Notes under the pieces: generated by a model
Told to the model about the DNA's origin: nothing
Seen by the model: the letters and a program-made list of their open reading frames with translations, nothing else
The model's database searches: none
Source: Nevskia sp.
GTDB taxonomy: Bacteria; Pseudomonadota; Gammaproteobacteria; Nevskiales; Nevskiaceae
Direction of reading: 5' to 3'
Assembly: GCA_028291705.1 (NCBI GenBank)
Contig: JAQGNS010000595.1
Coordinates: forward strand, 1 to 42,547
DNA: 42,547 nt
Made by a program: the position numbers and the translations under genes
Shown here: positions 21,439 through 30,283 of the stretch, piece after piece
Layout of the letters: each line of letters starts with the position of its first letter
Position numbering within the stretch: position 1 is the stretch's first letter

Positions 21439-22569
21439 TCAATAATTCAGTGTGCTTGCGGCAGCGGCAGCGGCAGCGGTCTTTTTGCGCGGCGCGGCCG
21501 GCGCCAGGTCGAAGGCTTCGGCCACGCTCAGCACCGTGCCGCAACCGTCGCTGTCGTAGCCGGGCAGGGCGTTCACCGCGCGCTGGAATTCACGGCTGCG
21601 CAGGATGTCGAGGATGCGCTGCATCATCGGCGTGTCGAGCACCTTGGCATTGCAGATCAGGAAATAGCGCTCGCTCGCCACCGGCAGGAAATCCAGCTCG
21701 AAGCGGCGCGCCGCCGGCTCCACGCCGAGGCCCGCGTCGGCCATGCCGCTGGCGACATAGGCGGCCACCGCGGCATGGGTGAATTCGCAGTTGTCGTAGC
21801 CCTGGATGGCGTGGCCGTCGAGCTGTTCCTTCTGCAGTAGCAGGTCCAGCAGCAGGCGCGTGCCGGAGCCTTCGTGGCGGTTGACGTAGCTGACGCCGGC
21901 GCGCGCCAGGTCGGCCACGCCGGTGATGTTCTTCGGGTTGTGCGGCGCCACCATCAGGCCCTGGCGCCGCGTCGCCAGATGCAACAGGCGATGCTTGTCC
22001 GGATGCAGCGCATCCAGGTAGTGCTCCAGGGCGGGCTGCTGCAGCTCACCCAGCGGCACATGGAAGCCGGCAAGGTCGCAGCCGCCGCCGTTGAGCGAAC
22101 TCAGCGCCTCCTGCACGTTGCGATATTTCAGCTCGATCGGCACCTGCTCGTGCAGCAGCGTCTGGCGCAGGGTCTGCACCGCGAAGCCGTGGCTGGCATG
22201 CAGGCGCAGGATGCTCTGTGCATGCGACAGCGCCCGCTCCACTTCCACTTCCAGTTCGGAAGCCAGGCTGTCCAGCAGCGGCGACAGGCGCGCGGCGATG
22301 CGCCGGTCGGCCCATACCAGCTTCTCGCCCAGCGGGGTGAGTTGCGCGCCGCGGCCGCGCACCATCTTCACCAGCGGCACGCCGAAGGCGCGCTGGCCTT
22401 CCTGCAACAGACCCCAGGCGTAGCGGTAGGACAGGCCCATCTGCGCCGAGGCTTCGACCAGGGTGTGGGTTTCGTGCACCTTGGCCAGCAGGCTGACGAG
22501 GTGCGGCATGAGCTGGCGCCCGTCGTCGCGTTCCAGCTGCCACTGCGGTTTGATCGACATCTTGAGCAT
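21439..22569 (-). CDS. ModE-like HTH regulator with PBP-like ligand domain, probable regulator of the formate dehydrogenase locus
   Basis: A 376-residue one-component regulator. The N-terminal part is a LysR/ModE-type winged helix (ETHTLVEASAQMGLSYRYAWG, GRGAQLTPLGEKL). It is joined to a periplasmic-binding-protein-like domain (about residues 130-340: NGGGCDLAGFHVPLGE, YVNRHEGSGTRLLLD, HAAVAAYVASGMADAGLGVEPAA). This architecture is known from molybdate/oxyanion-linked regulators. The tail is Ala-rich. ATG 22569 has AGGG upstream; ATG 22557 is an alternative. Divergent placement from the transporter-fds genes suggests it controls them in response to formate or molybdate (inference). It is not the simple LysR regulator seen beside some fds operons. 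Confidence 0.82.
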   Translation of the reverse strand: MLKMSIKPQWQLERDDGRQLMPHLVSLLAKVHETHTLVEASAQMGLSYRYAWGLLQEGQRAFGVPLVKMVRGRGAQLTPLGEKLVWADRRIAARLSPLLDSLASELEVEVERALSHAQSILRLHASHGFAVQTLRQTLLHEQVPIELKYRNVQEALSSLNGGGCDLAGFHVPLGELQQPALEHYLDALHPDKHRLLHLATRRQGLMVAPHNPKNITGVADLARAGVSYVNRHEGSGTRLLLDLLLQKEQLDGHAIQGYDNCEFTHAAVAAYVASGMADAGLGVEPAARRFELDFLPVASERYFLICNAKVLDTPMMQRILDILRSREFQRAVNALPGYDSDGCGTVLSVAEAFDLAPAAPRKKTAAAAAAASTLNY

Positions 22570-22756
22570 GCTTGCCCTACCTTTTCACTCGTCCTGAGAA
22601 ATAGGCTAAAAAAAACCTATTGAAGTGGAATCACACATCATATTTATACCAGACAATAATGATGGTAGCTTGAACCACGGCCGAATAGTGTGCTCGGCCT
22701 TCATATGATCTATTAGGCATATATAACTAAAGCGGAAAACCGAGGAGAAAACAAAT
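22570..22756. promoter_or_regulatory. Divergent control region between regulator and transporter/fds operon
   Basis: An AT-rich 187-base gap in otherwise GC-rich DNA. It holds four inverted repeats: AATAGG/CCTATT (22600-22605/22616-22621), CATCAT/ATGATG (22636-22641/22659-22664), GGCCGA/TCGGCC (22679-22684/22694-22699), and ATATG/CATAT just downstream. The transporter's GAGGAG Shine-Dalgarno is at 22742-22747. These are plausible operators for the ModE-like regulator. I could not assign a clean -35/-10 pair. Confidence 0.5.
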
Positions 22757-24415
22757 ATGTCGACGGTTGGAAGCACTGTTCCGGAGCCCGCCCTGGGCCG
22801 GAATACGGGGATACTGGATAAAGAGCGGACCGTCGCCGGTCCCGGCTTCAACCGCTGGCTGGTGCCGCCGGCCGCGCTGGCCATTCACCTGTGCATCGGC
22901 ATGGCCTACGGCTTTTCGGTGTTCTGGCTGCCGATGTCCAAGCTGCTGGCCAGCCCTGACGCGGCCTGCCCCAAGAGCAGCAGCTGGACCGCGGACCTGT
23001 TCACCAGCACCTGCAACTGGTCGGTCGCTGCGGAAACCTTCACCTTCACCCTGTTCATCGTCTGCCTCGGCCTGGCCGCGGCCCTGTGGGGCGGCTGGCT
23101 GGAACGCGCCGGCCCGCGCAAGGCCGGCGTGGTCTCGACCCTGTGCTGGTGCGGCGGCCTGGTGCTGGGCGCCATCGGCGTGCATCTGCACCAGCTGTGG
23201 ATCGTCTGGCTGGGCACCGGCGTGCTCGGCGGCATCGGCCTGGGCCTGGGCTACATCTCGCCGGTATCGACCCTGATCAAGTGGTTCCCGGATCGCCGCG
23301 GCATGGCCACCGGCTTCGCCATCATGGGCTTCGGCGGCGGCGCCATGATCGGTGCGCCGCTGGCGGCGATGCTGATGAAGCACTTCGCTGCGGATGGCGA
23401 TCCCGGCGTGTGGCAGACCTTCCTGGTGCTGGCCGCGCTGTACTTCGTCTTCATGCTCGGCGGCGCCTTCGGCTACCGCGTGCCGCCCAACGGCTGGAAG
23501 CCGGCCGGCTGGAATCCGCCGGCCACCGCCGGCAGCGCCATGATCACGCGCCGCCACGTGCACCTGAGCAAGGCCTGGAAGACGCCGCAGTTCTGGGCCA
23601 TCTGGGGCGTGCTGTGCCTCAACGTCAGCGCCGGCATCGGCGTGCTGGCGATGGCCTCGCCGATGTTCCAGGAAGTGTTCGGCGGCAAGCTGCTCGGCGT
23701 GGATACCGCCAGCGCCGGCCTGACGCCGGAGCAGAAGGTCACCATCGCGGCGATCGCCGCCGGCCTGGTCGGCCTGCTCAGCCTGTTCAACAGCCTCGGC
23801 CGCCTGTTCTGGGCCTCGCTGTCCGACAAGCTCGGCCGCAAGAACACCTACTACGTGTTCTTCCTGCTCGGCATCGTGCTGTATTGCTTGCTGCCGACTT
23901 TCGGCCATCTCGGCGCCGTGGTGCTGTTCGTCGCCACCGCCTGCCTGATCTTGTCGATGTACGGTGGCGGCTTCGCCACCGTGCCGGCTTACCTCGCGGA
24001 CATCTTCGGCACGCAGATGGTCGGCGCCATCCACGGCCGCCTGCTCACCGCCTGGTCCGCCGCGGGCGTCATCGGTCCCTTGCTGATCGCCAACCTGCGC
24101 GATTTCGAGAAGGCGCAGGGCGTACCCGGCAACCTGGTCTACGACGTCACGCTGTACATCCTGGCGCTGCTCCTGCTCGGCGGCCTGATCTGCAATTTCC
24201 TGGTCAAGCCGGTGGCGGAGAAATACCAGATGACGGACGCGGAGCTGCAGGCCGAACGCAGCCTCGCCCACGAGATGACGGCCGATCCCCGCGCCGAAAC
24301 CGCGGCGCGCGGCTCGGCGGGCATCGGCACTGCCCTGGCCTGGCTGGCGGTCGGCATCCCCTTCATCTGGGGTTTGTGGACCGCGCTGCAGAAGGCCGCG
24401 GTGCTGGTGCATTGA
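22757..24415 (+). CDS. OFA (oxalate/formate antiporter) family MFS transporter
   Basis: A 552-residue major-facilitator transporter likely moving formate or oxalate across the inner membrane. TM1 carries AIHLCIGMAYGFSVFWLPMSK. The MFS loop motif appears as ERAGPRKAG, the N-half has GIGLGLGYISPVSTLIKWFPD, and the C-half has SDKLGRKNTYYVFFLLG and YGGGFATVPAYLADIFG. It is longer than usual (about 430-500) because of an inserted loop after TM1 and an extra C-terminal hydrophobic helix (GIGTALAWLAVGIPFIWGLW) after a hydrophilic linker. It lies directly upstream of fdsG (54-base gap), which supports formate as substrate. Confidence 0.87.
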   Translation: MSTVGSTVPEPALGRNTGILDKERTVAGPGFNRWLVPPAALAIHLCIGMAYGFSVFWLPMSKLLASPDAACPKSSSWTADLFTSTCNWSVAAETFTFTLFIVCLGLAAALWGGWLERAGPRKAGVVSTLCWCGGLVLGAIGVHLHQLWIVWLGTGVLGGIGLGLGYISPVSTLIKWFPDRRGMATGFAIMGFGGGAMIGAPLAAMLMKHFAADGDPGVWQTFLVLAALYFVFMLGGAFGYRVPPNGWKPAGWNPPATAGSAMITRRHVHLSKAWKTPQFWAIWGVLCLNVSAGIGVLAMASPMFQEVFGGKLLGVDTASAGLTPEQKVTIAAIAAGLVGLLSLFNSLGRLFWASLSDKLGRKNTYYVFFLLGIVLYCLLPTFGHLGAVVLFVATACLILSMYGGGFATVPAYLADIFGTQMVGAIHGRLLTAWSAAGVIGPLLIANLRDFEKAQGVPGNLVYDVTLYILALLLLGGLICNFLVKPVAEKYQMTDAELQAERSLAHEMTADPRAETAARGSAGIGTALAWLAVGIPFIWGLWTALQKAAVLVH

Positions 24416-24469
24416 TTCAAACGAGCGAACTGAACGGAAAAGCGACATGAACGCAAGGCGAGGTCAGTG

Positions 24470-24985
24470 ATGAAAGGGCAGGTACAGGAACAACCGCTGC
24501 GACCCATGCCGGCCGCCAGGCCGTTGGGAGCGGCGGAGCGGGCCAAGGTGCTGGAAGTGATCGTGCGACTGCGCGCGCTGCCAGGCGCGCTGCTGCCGGT
24601 GCTGCACGGCGTGCAGGATGCGCTGGGCTATGTACCGCCCGGCGCGGTGACGCTGATCGCCTCGGAGCTGAACCTGACGCGCGCCGAGGTGCACGGCGTC
24701 ATCACCTTCTATCACTACTTCCGTAGCAGCAAGCCCGGCAAGCAGATCTTGCAACTCTGCCGCGCCGAGGCCTGCCAGTCGCTCGGCTCGGCGGCGTTGG
24801 AGCAGCATGCGAAGCGCCGGCTCGGCGTGGACTTCCACGGCACCACCGCGGATGGCCGCTATACGCTCGAGCCGGTGTATTGCCTGGGCAACTGCGCCTG
24901 CGGACCTTCGCTGATGCTGGACGGCGAACTCCACGGCCGCGTCGACGCGGAGAGCTTCGACGAGCTGGTGGGAGGCGCCTCATGA
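24470..24985 (+). CDS. fdsG: NAD-dependent formate dehydrogenase gamma subunit FdsG (NuoE-like)
   Basis: Small electron-transfer subunit with one [2Fe-2S] cluster, homologous to NuoE. It is 171 residues from ATG 24470 (preceded by GGCGAGG); a GTG sits immediately upstream. Thioredoxin-like cluster ligands C97 and C102 (CRAEAC) and C138 and C142 (CLGNC) have NuoE spacing. VQDALGYVPPGA and VHGVITFYHYF are typical. It passes electrons between the FdsA iron-sulfur chain and FdsB. Its stop overlaps the fdsB start (ATGA). Confidence 0.94.
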   Translation: MKGQVQEQPLRPMPAARPLGAAERAKVLEVIVRLRALPGALLPVLHGVQDALGYVPPGAVTLIASELNLTRAEVHGVITFYHYFRSSKPGKQILQLCRAEACQSLGSAALEQHAKRRLGVDFHGTTADGRYTLEPVYCLGNCACGPSLMLDGELHGRVDAESFDELVGGAS

Positions 24986-26535
24986 GCGTGCGCATCTACG
25001 TGCCGCAGGATGCCACCGCCCTGTCCCTCGGCGCCGGCGCGGTGGCCAAGGCCATCGCCGCGGAAGCGGAACGCCGCGGTGTGGAGATCGAGCTGGTGCG
25101 CAACGGTTCGCGCGGCGTGTTCTCGCTGGAGCCGCTGGTCGAAGTGGAAACCGCGGGCGGCCGCATCGCCTACGGTCCGGTCAAGGCCAGGGACGTTCCG
25201 GGTCTGTTCGACGCCGGCTTCCTCGATGGCGGCAAGCACGCACTGGGTCATGGCCTCACCGCCGAGATTCCCTACCTCAAGCAGCAGGAACGACTCACCT
25301 TCGCCCGCGTCGGCATCACCGATCCGGTCAGCCTCGACGATTACCTGGCCCACGAAGGCTACCGCGGCCTGAAGAACGCGCTGGCCCTGTCCGGTGCCGA
25401 GATCGTGCAGGCCGTCACCGACTCCGGCCTGCGCGGCCGCGGCGGCGCGGCCTTCCCGGCCGGCATCAAGTGGAAGACGGTGCATGCCACCGAGTCGGCG
25501 CAGAAGTACATCGTCTGCAACGCGGATGAAGGCGACTCCGGCACCTTCTCCGACCGCATGATCATGGAAGGCGATCCCTTCGTCCTCATCGAAGGCATGA
25601 CCATCGCCGGCATGGCGGTGGGCGCCACCCAGGGCTACATCTACCTGCGCTGCGAATATCCGCATGCGCACCGCACGCTCAACGCGGCCATCGCCGCCGC
25701 CTACGAACGCAAACACCTCGGCACGGACGTGCTCGGTAGCGGCCGCCGCTTCGATCTTGAAGTGCGGCTCGGCGCCGGCGCCTACATCTGCGGCGAGGAG
25801 ACCTCGCTGCTGGAGAGCCTGGAAGGCAAGCGCGGCCAGATCCGCCCCAAGCCGCCGCTGCCGGCGATCAAGGGACTGTTCGGCCAGCCCACGGTGATCA
25901 ACAACGTCATCACCTTCGCCTCGGTCCCTATCGTCATGGACCGCGGCGCGGCGTTCTACAAGAACTACGGCACCGGCCGTTCGCGCGGCACGCTGCCGTT
26001 CCAGCTCACCGGCAACATCAAGTACGGCGGCCTGGTTGAAAAGGCCTTCGGCGTGACGTTGCGCGAGCTGCTCTACGATTACGGCGGCGGCAGCTACAGC
26101 GGTCGGCCGATCCGCGCGGTGCAGGTCGGCGGCCCGCTCGGCCCCTACATCCCGGCTTCGCAGTTCGACGCGCCGATGGATTACGAGGAATTCGCCAAGG
26201 TCGGCGGCATGGTCGGCCACGGCGGCATCGTGGTGTTCGACGATACGGTCGACATGGCGGCGCAGGCGCGTTACGCCATGGAGTTCTGCGCCATCGAATC
26301 CTGCGGCAAGTGCACGCCCTGCCGCATCGGCTCCACCCGCGGCGTCGAGGTCATCGACCGGCTCGTCGCCGGCGAGCAGCCGGTGAAGCAGGAAGCCGTG
26401 TTGCGCGACCTGTGCGAAACCATGATTCACGGTTCCCTCTGCGCGCTAGGTGGGCTCACGCCCGGCCCGGTGCTCAGCGCGCTCAATCATTTCCCCGAAG
26501 ATTTCAAAAAGCCCCGCGTCGTCGCGGCGGCTTAG
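24982..26535 (+). CDS. fdsB: Formate dehydrogenase beta subunit FdsB (NuoF-like, FMN/NADH-binding)
   Basis: The diaphorase subunit, reducing NAD+ with electrons from formate. It is 517 residues: an N-terminal thioredoxin-like region (1 to ~95), then the NuoF core with the NADH/FMN motif GLRGRGGAAFPAGIKW (149-164), CNADEGDSGTFSDRMIMEGDP and GAGAYICGEETSLLESLEG. The [4Fe-4S] site is C441, C444, C447 (ESCGKCTPCR) with C487. The start follows the ATGA overlap with fdsG, although the frame is open further upstream. Confidence 0.95.
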   Translation: MSVRIYVPQDATALSLGAGAVAKAIAAEAERRGVEIELVRNGSRGVFSLEPLVEVETAGGRIAYGPVKARDVPGLFDAGFLDGGKHALGHGLTAEIPYLKQQERLTFARVGITDPVSLDDYLAHEGYRGLKNALALSGAEIVQAVTDSGLRGRGGAAFPAGIKWKTVHATESAQKYIVCNADEGDSGTFSDRMIMEGDPFVLIEGMTIAGMAVGATQGYIYLRCEYPHAHRTLNAAIAAAYERKHLGTDVLGSGRRFDLEVRLGAGAYICGEETSLLESLEGKRGQIRPKPPLPAIKGLFGQPTVINNVITFASVPIVMDRGAAFYKNYGTGRSRGTLPFQLTGNIKYGGLVEKAFGVTLRELLYDYGGGSYSGRPIRAVQVGGPLGPYIPASQFDAPMDYEEFAKVGGMVGHGGIVVFDDTVDMAAQARYAMEFCAIESCGKCTPCRIGSTRGVEVIDRLVAGEQPVKQEAVLRDLCETMIHGSLCALGGLTPGPVLSALNHFPEDFKKPRVVAAA

Positions 26536-26547
26536 GAGATACGCATC

Positions 26548-29406
26548 ATGCTGTCGATCGCAGAAAAAGACTTTGGAACCCCGGCTCCCGCAGCGTCGGA
26601 GCAGCTGGTCACGCTGAGCATCGATGGCTTCGAGGTCTCGGTGGCCGCCGGCACCTCGGTGATGCGCGCGGCGGCGCTGGGCGGCGTCGCCGTGCCCAAG
26701 CTCTGTGCCACCGAGCAGCTCGACGCTTTCGGCTCCTGCCGTCTGTGCCTGGTGCAGATCGAGGGCATGAAGGGCTATCCCGCCTCCTGCACCACCCTGG
26801 TGGCGCCAGGCATGAAGGTGACCACGCAGAACAAGAAGCTCGGCGAGCTGCGCCGCGGCGTGATGGAGCTGTACATCTCCGATCACCCGCTGGACTGCCT
26901 CACCTGTCCCGCCAACGGCCACTGCGAGCTGCAGGACATGGCCGGCGCCGTCGGCCTGCGCGAAGTGCGCTACGGCTACGAGGGCGAGAACCATCTCAAG
27001 CTGGAAAAGGACGAGAGCAATCCGTACTTCACCTTCGACGCCAGCAAGTGCATCCTCTGCTCGCGCTGCGTGCGCGCCTGCGATGAAGTGCAGGGCACGC
27101 TGGCCCTGACCGTGCAGGGCCGCGGCTTCGATTCCAAGATCGCCGCCAGCCAGGACGACTCCTTCCTCGATTCCGAGTGCGTCTCCTGCGGCGCTTGCGT
27201 GCAGGCCTGCCCGACGGCGACGCTGTCCGAGAAAACCTTGATCGACAAGGGCCAGGCCGAGCACAGCGCCATCACCACCTGCGCCTACTGCGGCGTGGGC
27301 TGCTCGTTCCGCGCCGAGATGAAGGGCCAGGAACTGGTGCGCATGGTGCCGAACCAGGATGGCCACGCCAACCACGGCCACTCCTGCGTCAAGGGCCGCT
27401 TCGCCATCGGCTACACCACCCATCCGGACCGCATCACCAAGCCGATGATCCGCGCCAAGATCAGCGATCCCTGGCGTGAGGTGAGCTGGGAAGAAGCGAT
27501 CGGCTACGCCGCCTCCGAGTTCAAGCGCATCCAGGCCAAGCACGGCAAGGGCGCCGTCGGCGCCATCACTTCCTCGCGCTGCACCAACGAGGAAACCTAC
27601 CTGGTACAGAAGCTGGTGCGCGCCGCCCTCGGCAACAACAACGTCGACACCTGCGCCCGCGTCTGCCATTCGCCCACCGGTTATGGCCTGAAGCAGACCC
27701 TGGGCGAATCCGCCGGCACGCAGACCTTCGACTCGGTGATGGAGGCCGACGTCATCTTCATCATCGGCGCCAACCCCACCGACGCACACCCGGTGTTCGG
27801 CTCGCAGATGAAGCGCCGCCTGCGTGAAGGCGCCAAGCTGATCATCGCCGACCCGCGCCGCATCGACCTGGTGCGCATGCCGCACATCCAGGCGCAGCAT
27901 CACTTGCAGCTGCGCCCGGGCACCAACGTCGCCCTGCTCAACAGCCTGGCCCATGTCGTCGTCACCGAAGGCCTGGTCAACGAGGCCTTCGCCGCGGAAC
28001 GCTGCGAGCCGGAAGCCTTCGCCAAGTGGAAGACCTTCGTCGCCGAAGCGCGCCATTCGCCGGAGACGCTGGAAGCCGATACCGGCGTGCCGGCCAGCGA
28101 AGTGCGCGCCGCCGCGCGGCTCTACGCCACCGGCGGCAACGCCGCCATCTACTACGGCCTGGGCGTCACCGAGCACAGCCAGGGCTCGACCACGGTGATG
28201 GCCGTCGCCAACCTGGCCATGGCCACCGGCAACATCGGCCGCCTGGGCGTGGGCGTAAACCCGCTGCGCGGGCAGAACAATGTGCAGGGCTCCTGCGACA
28301 TGGGTTCCTTCCCGCACGAGTTCCCCGGCTACCGCCATGTCAGCGACGACGTCACCCGCCACCTGTTCGAGCAGACCTGGGGCGTGAGCCTGCAGTCCGA
28401 TCCGGGCCTGCGCATCCCCAACATGTTCGAGTCCGCGCTCGACGGCGAATTCCTCGGCCTCTACTGCGAGGGCGAGGACATCGCCCAGTCCGATCCCAAC
28501 ACCCAGCACGTCACCGCCGCGCTCAGCGCGATGGAATGCATCGTGGTGCAGGACCTGTTCCTCAACGAGACCGCCAAGTTCGCCCACGTCTTCCTGCCCG
28601 GCTCCTCTTTCCTGGAGAAGGACGGCACCTTCACCAACGCCGAGCGCCGCATCTCGCGCGTGCGCAAGGTGAGCCAGGCGCCGGCCGGCTACGCCGACTG
28701 GGAGATCACCGTGCTGCTGTCCAAGGCGCTGGGCTACGAGATGAAGTACAGCCATCCGTCCGAGATCATGGACGAGATCGCCGCCCTCACGCCCACCTTC
28801 ACCGGTGTCAGCTACGACAAGCTGGATAAATTGGGCAGCATCCAGTGGCCCTGCAACGACCACGCGCCGGAAGGCACGCCGATCATGCACATCGACGAGT
28901 TCGTGCGCGGCAAGGGCAAGTTCATGCTCACCGAGTACGTGCCGACGCGCGAGAAGGTCAACGGCAAGTACCCGCTGATCCTCACCACCGGCCGCATCCT
29001 GTCGCAGTACAACGTCGGCGCGCAGACCCGGCGTACCGAAAACAACACCTGGCACGACGAGGACAAGCTGGAACTGCATCCGCACGATGCGGAAGAGCGC
29101 GGCGTGAAGGACGGCGACTGGGTCGGCGTGCACAGCCGCGCCGGCGAGACGGTGATGCGCGCCCTGGTCACACCGCGCGTGCAGCCGGGCCTGGTCTACA
29201 CCACCTTCCACTTCCCGGACTCGGGCGCCAACGTCATCACCACCGACAACTCGGACTGGGCCACCAACTGCCCCGAGTACAAGGTCACCGCGGTGCAGGT
29301 GGTGCGGGTCAGCCAGCCTTCGGAATGGCAGAAGCGCTACCGCAAGTTCTCCGAGCGGCAGCAGGAACTGCTGAAGCAGGGCAACGATGTCCTTGCCGTC
29401 AAATAA
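26548..29406 (+). CDS. fdsA: Formate dehydrogenase alpha (catalytic) subunit FdsA, molybdenum enzyme
   Basis: Oxidises formate to CO2 at a bis-MGD molybdenum centre. It is 952 residues. An N-terminal NuoG-like part carries a [2Fe-2S] site (C53, C64, C67, C81), a His-Cys [4Fe-4S] site (H113, C117, C120, C126) and two ferredoxin clusters (C168-C178 and C211-C221). The catalytic part begins with a fourth [4Fe-4S] site (C245, C248, C252, C280). The molybdenum ligand is C373, followed by the conserved H374 (CARVCHSPTGYG). The ligand codon is TGC, so it is a cysteine, not selenocysteine, enzyme. MGD-binding blocks such as NPLRGQNNVQGSCDMG are intact. It lies 12 bases after fdsB. Confidence 0.97.
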   Translation: MLSIAEKDFGTPAPAASEQLVTLSIDGFEVSVAAGTSVMRAAALGGVAVPKLCATEQLDAFGSCRLCLVQIEGMKGYPASCTTLVAPGMKVTTQNKKLGELRRGVMELYISDHPLDCLTCPANGHCELQDMAGAVGLREVRYGYEGENHLKLEKDESNPYFTFDASKCILCSRCVRACDEVQGTLALTVQGRGFDSKIAASQDDSFLDSECVSCGACVQACPTATLSEKTLIDKGQAEHSAITTCAYCGVGCSFRAEMKGQELVRMVPNQDGHANHGHSCVKGRFAIGYTTHPDRITKPMIRAKISDPWREVSWEEAIGYAASEFKRIQAKHGKGAVGAITSSRCTNEETYLVQKLVRAALGNNNVDTCARVCHSPTGYGLKQTLGESAGTQTFDSVMEADVIFIIGANPTDAHPVFGSQMKRRLREGAKLIIADPRRIDLVRMPHIQAQHHLQLRPGTNVALLNSLAHVVVTEGLVNEAFAAERCEPEAFAKWKTFVAEARHSPETLEADTGVPASEVRAAARLYATGGNAAIYYGLGVTEHSQGSTTVMAVANLAMATGNIGRLGVGVNPLRGQNNVQGSCDMGSFPHEFPGYRHVSDDVTRHLFEQTWGVSLQSDPGLRIPNMFESALDGEFLGLYCEGEDIAQSDPNTQHVTAALSAMECIVVQDLFLNETAKFAHVFLPGSSFLEKDGTFTNAERRISRVRKVSQAPAGYADWEITVLLSKALGYEMKYSHPSEIMDEIAALTPTFTGVSYDKLDKLGSIQWPCNDHAPEGTPIMHIDEFVRGKGKFMLTEYVPTREKVNGKYPLILTTGRILSQYNVGAQTRRTENNTWHDEDKLELHPHDAEERGVKDGDWVGVHSRAGETVMRALVTPRVQPGLVYTTFHFPDSGANVITTDNSDWATNCPEYKVTAVQVVRVSQPSEWQKRYRKFSERQQELLKQGNDVLAVK

Positions 29407-30283
29407 GCCGGCAGGCGCGCAACCCGGCGACGCGGACGTCGCCGGCTACGCGCGCCTGCCGGTGCGCGCCTGGCGCGACGGCAAGCTCAGCGCGGTGGAG
29501 GACTGCGTCGCCGAGGAAACCCCGGTGGCGTTGGTCTACAACGGCGAGCCGCACGTGGTGATGATGGCCACGCCGTCCGACCTGGAAGATTTCGCCCTGG
29601 GCTTCTCTTTCAGCGAGGACGTGATCGCCGACGCTGGCGAGATGCAGTCGCTGGAAGTATTCCGCCACGAAGGCGCGAATGGGCCCAGTTACGAGATCCG
29701 CATGCGCATCCCGGCGCAGCGCCATGAAGTTTTGCTGGGCCGGCGCCGCAACCTGCACGGCCGCACCGGCTGCGGCCTGTGCGGCGCCGAAACCATCGCC
29801 GACGCCATCCGCAGCCCGCGCCGCGTCGGCGCCGGTGTGCCGGTGGCCGTTGCCGCCCTGCGCCGGGCGCAGGACGAACTGCGCCGCCGCCAGACGCTCA
29901 ATGGCCTCACCGGCGCCACCCACGCCGCCGCCTGGGCCACGCCGGACGGCGCGGTGCAGATGGTGCGCGAGGACGTGGGCCGCCACAACGCCCTGGACAA
30001 GCTGATCGGCGCCCTGCTGCGCGAGCGCCGCGACACCACGCGCGGCTTCGCCGTCGTCACCAGCCGCGCCAGCTACGAGATGGCGCTGAAGGCGGCCATG
30101 GCCGGCATCCCCCTGCTCGCCGCCATCTCCGCACCCACCGCCTACGCCATCCGCGTGGCCGAGGAGGCCGGCCTGACCCTGATCGGCTTCGCCCGCGGCG
30201 ACAGTTTCGTCATCTACGCCTGCCCGGCCCGCGTCCTCGACGCGGGACCGCGCAGCGCCGGCACCGAAGGAACCGCAGCATGA
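29387..30283 (+). CDS. fdhD: Formate dehydrogenase accessory sulfurtransferase FdhD (FdsC)
   Basis: Transfers sulfur from IscS-type desulfurase to the molybdenum cofactor, which formate dehydrogenase needs for activity. It is 298 residues. The redox-active cysteines C129 and C132 are in RTGCGLCG. ETPVALVYNGEPHVVMMATPSD, DLEDFALGFSFSE, REDVGRHNALDKLIG and TSRASYEMALKAAMAGIP are family blocks. The ATG lies inside the end of fdsA (20-base overlap) and the stop overlaps fdsD by 4 bases. The gene corresponds to fdsC of the fdsGBACD operon. Confidence 0.95.
   Translation: MSLPSNKPAGAQPGDADVAGYARLPVRAWRDGKLSAVEDCVAEETPVALVYNGEPHVVMMATPSDLEDFALGFSFSEDVIADAGEMQSLEVFRHEGANGPSYEIRMRIPAQRHEVLLGRRRNLHGRTGCGLCGAETIADAIRSPRRVGAGVPVAVAALRRAQDELRRRQTLNGLTGATHAAAWATPDGAVQMVREDVGRHNALDKLIGALLRERRDTTRGFAVVTSRASYEMALKAAMAGIPLLAAISAPTAYAIRVAEEAGLTLIGFARGDSFVIYACPARVLDAGPRSAGTEGTAA

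Noticed and set aside
22727-24448. 573-codon minus-strand open frame opposite the OFA transporter
   Set aside because: Gln/His/Ala/Gly-rich shadow; the transporter on the other strand has clear MFS motifs.
24448-24472. Seven-codon open frame between the transporter and fdsG as a tiny transporter subunit
   Set aside because: It is far too short to span a membrane, and the equivalent helix appears fused to the transporter C-terminus.
27660-27674. Selenocysteine in the formate dehydrogenase active site
   Set aside because: The molybdenum-ligand position is encoded by TGC within CARVCHS, so it is cysteine. No in-frame TGA is present.
26446-29211. 921-codon open frame antisense to fdsA
   Set aside because: Its translation is His/Arg/Gln/Val-rich with no family motif. 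It mirrors the high-GC codon bias of fdsA, which has all its cluster ligands.
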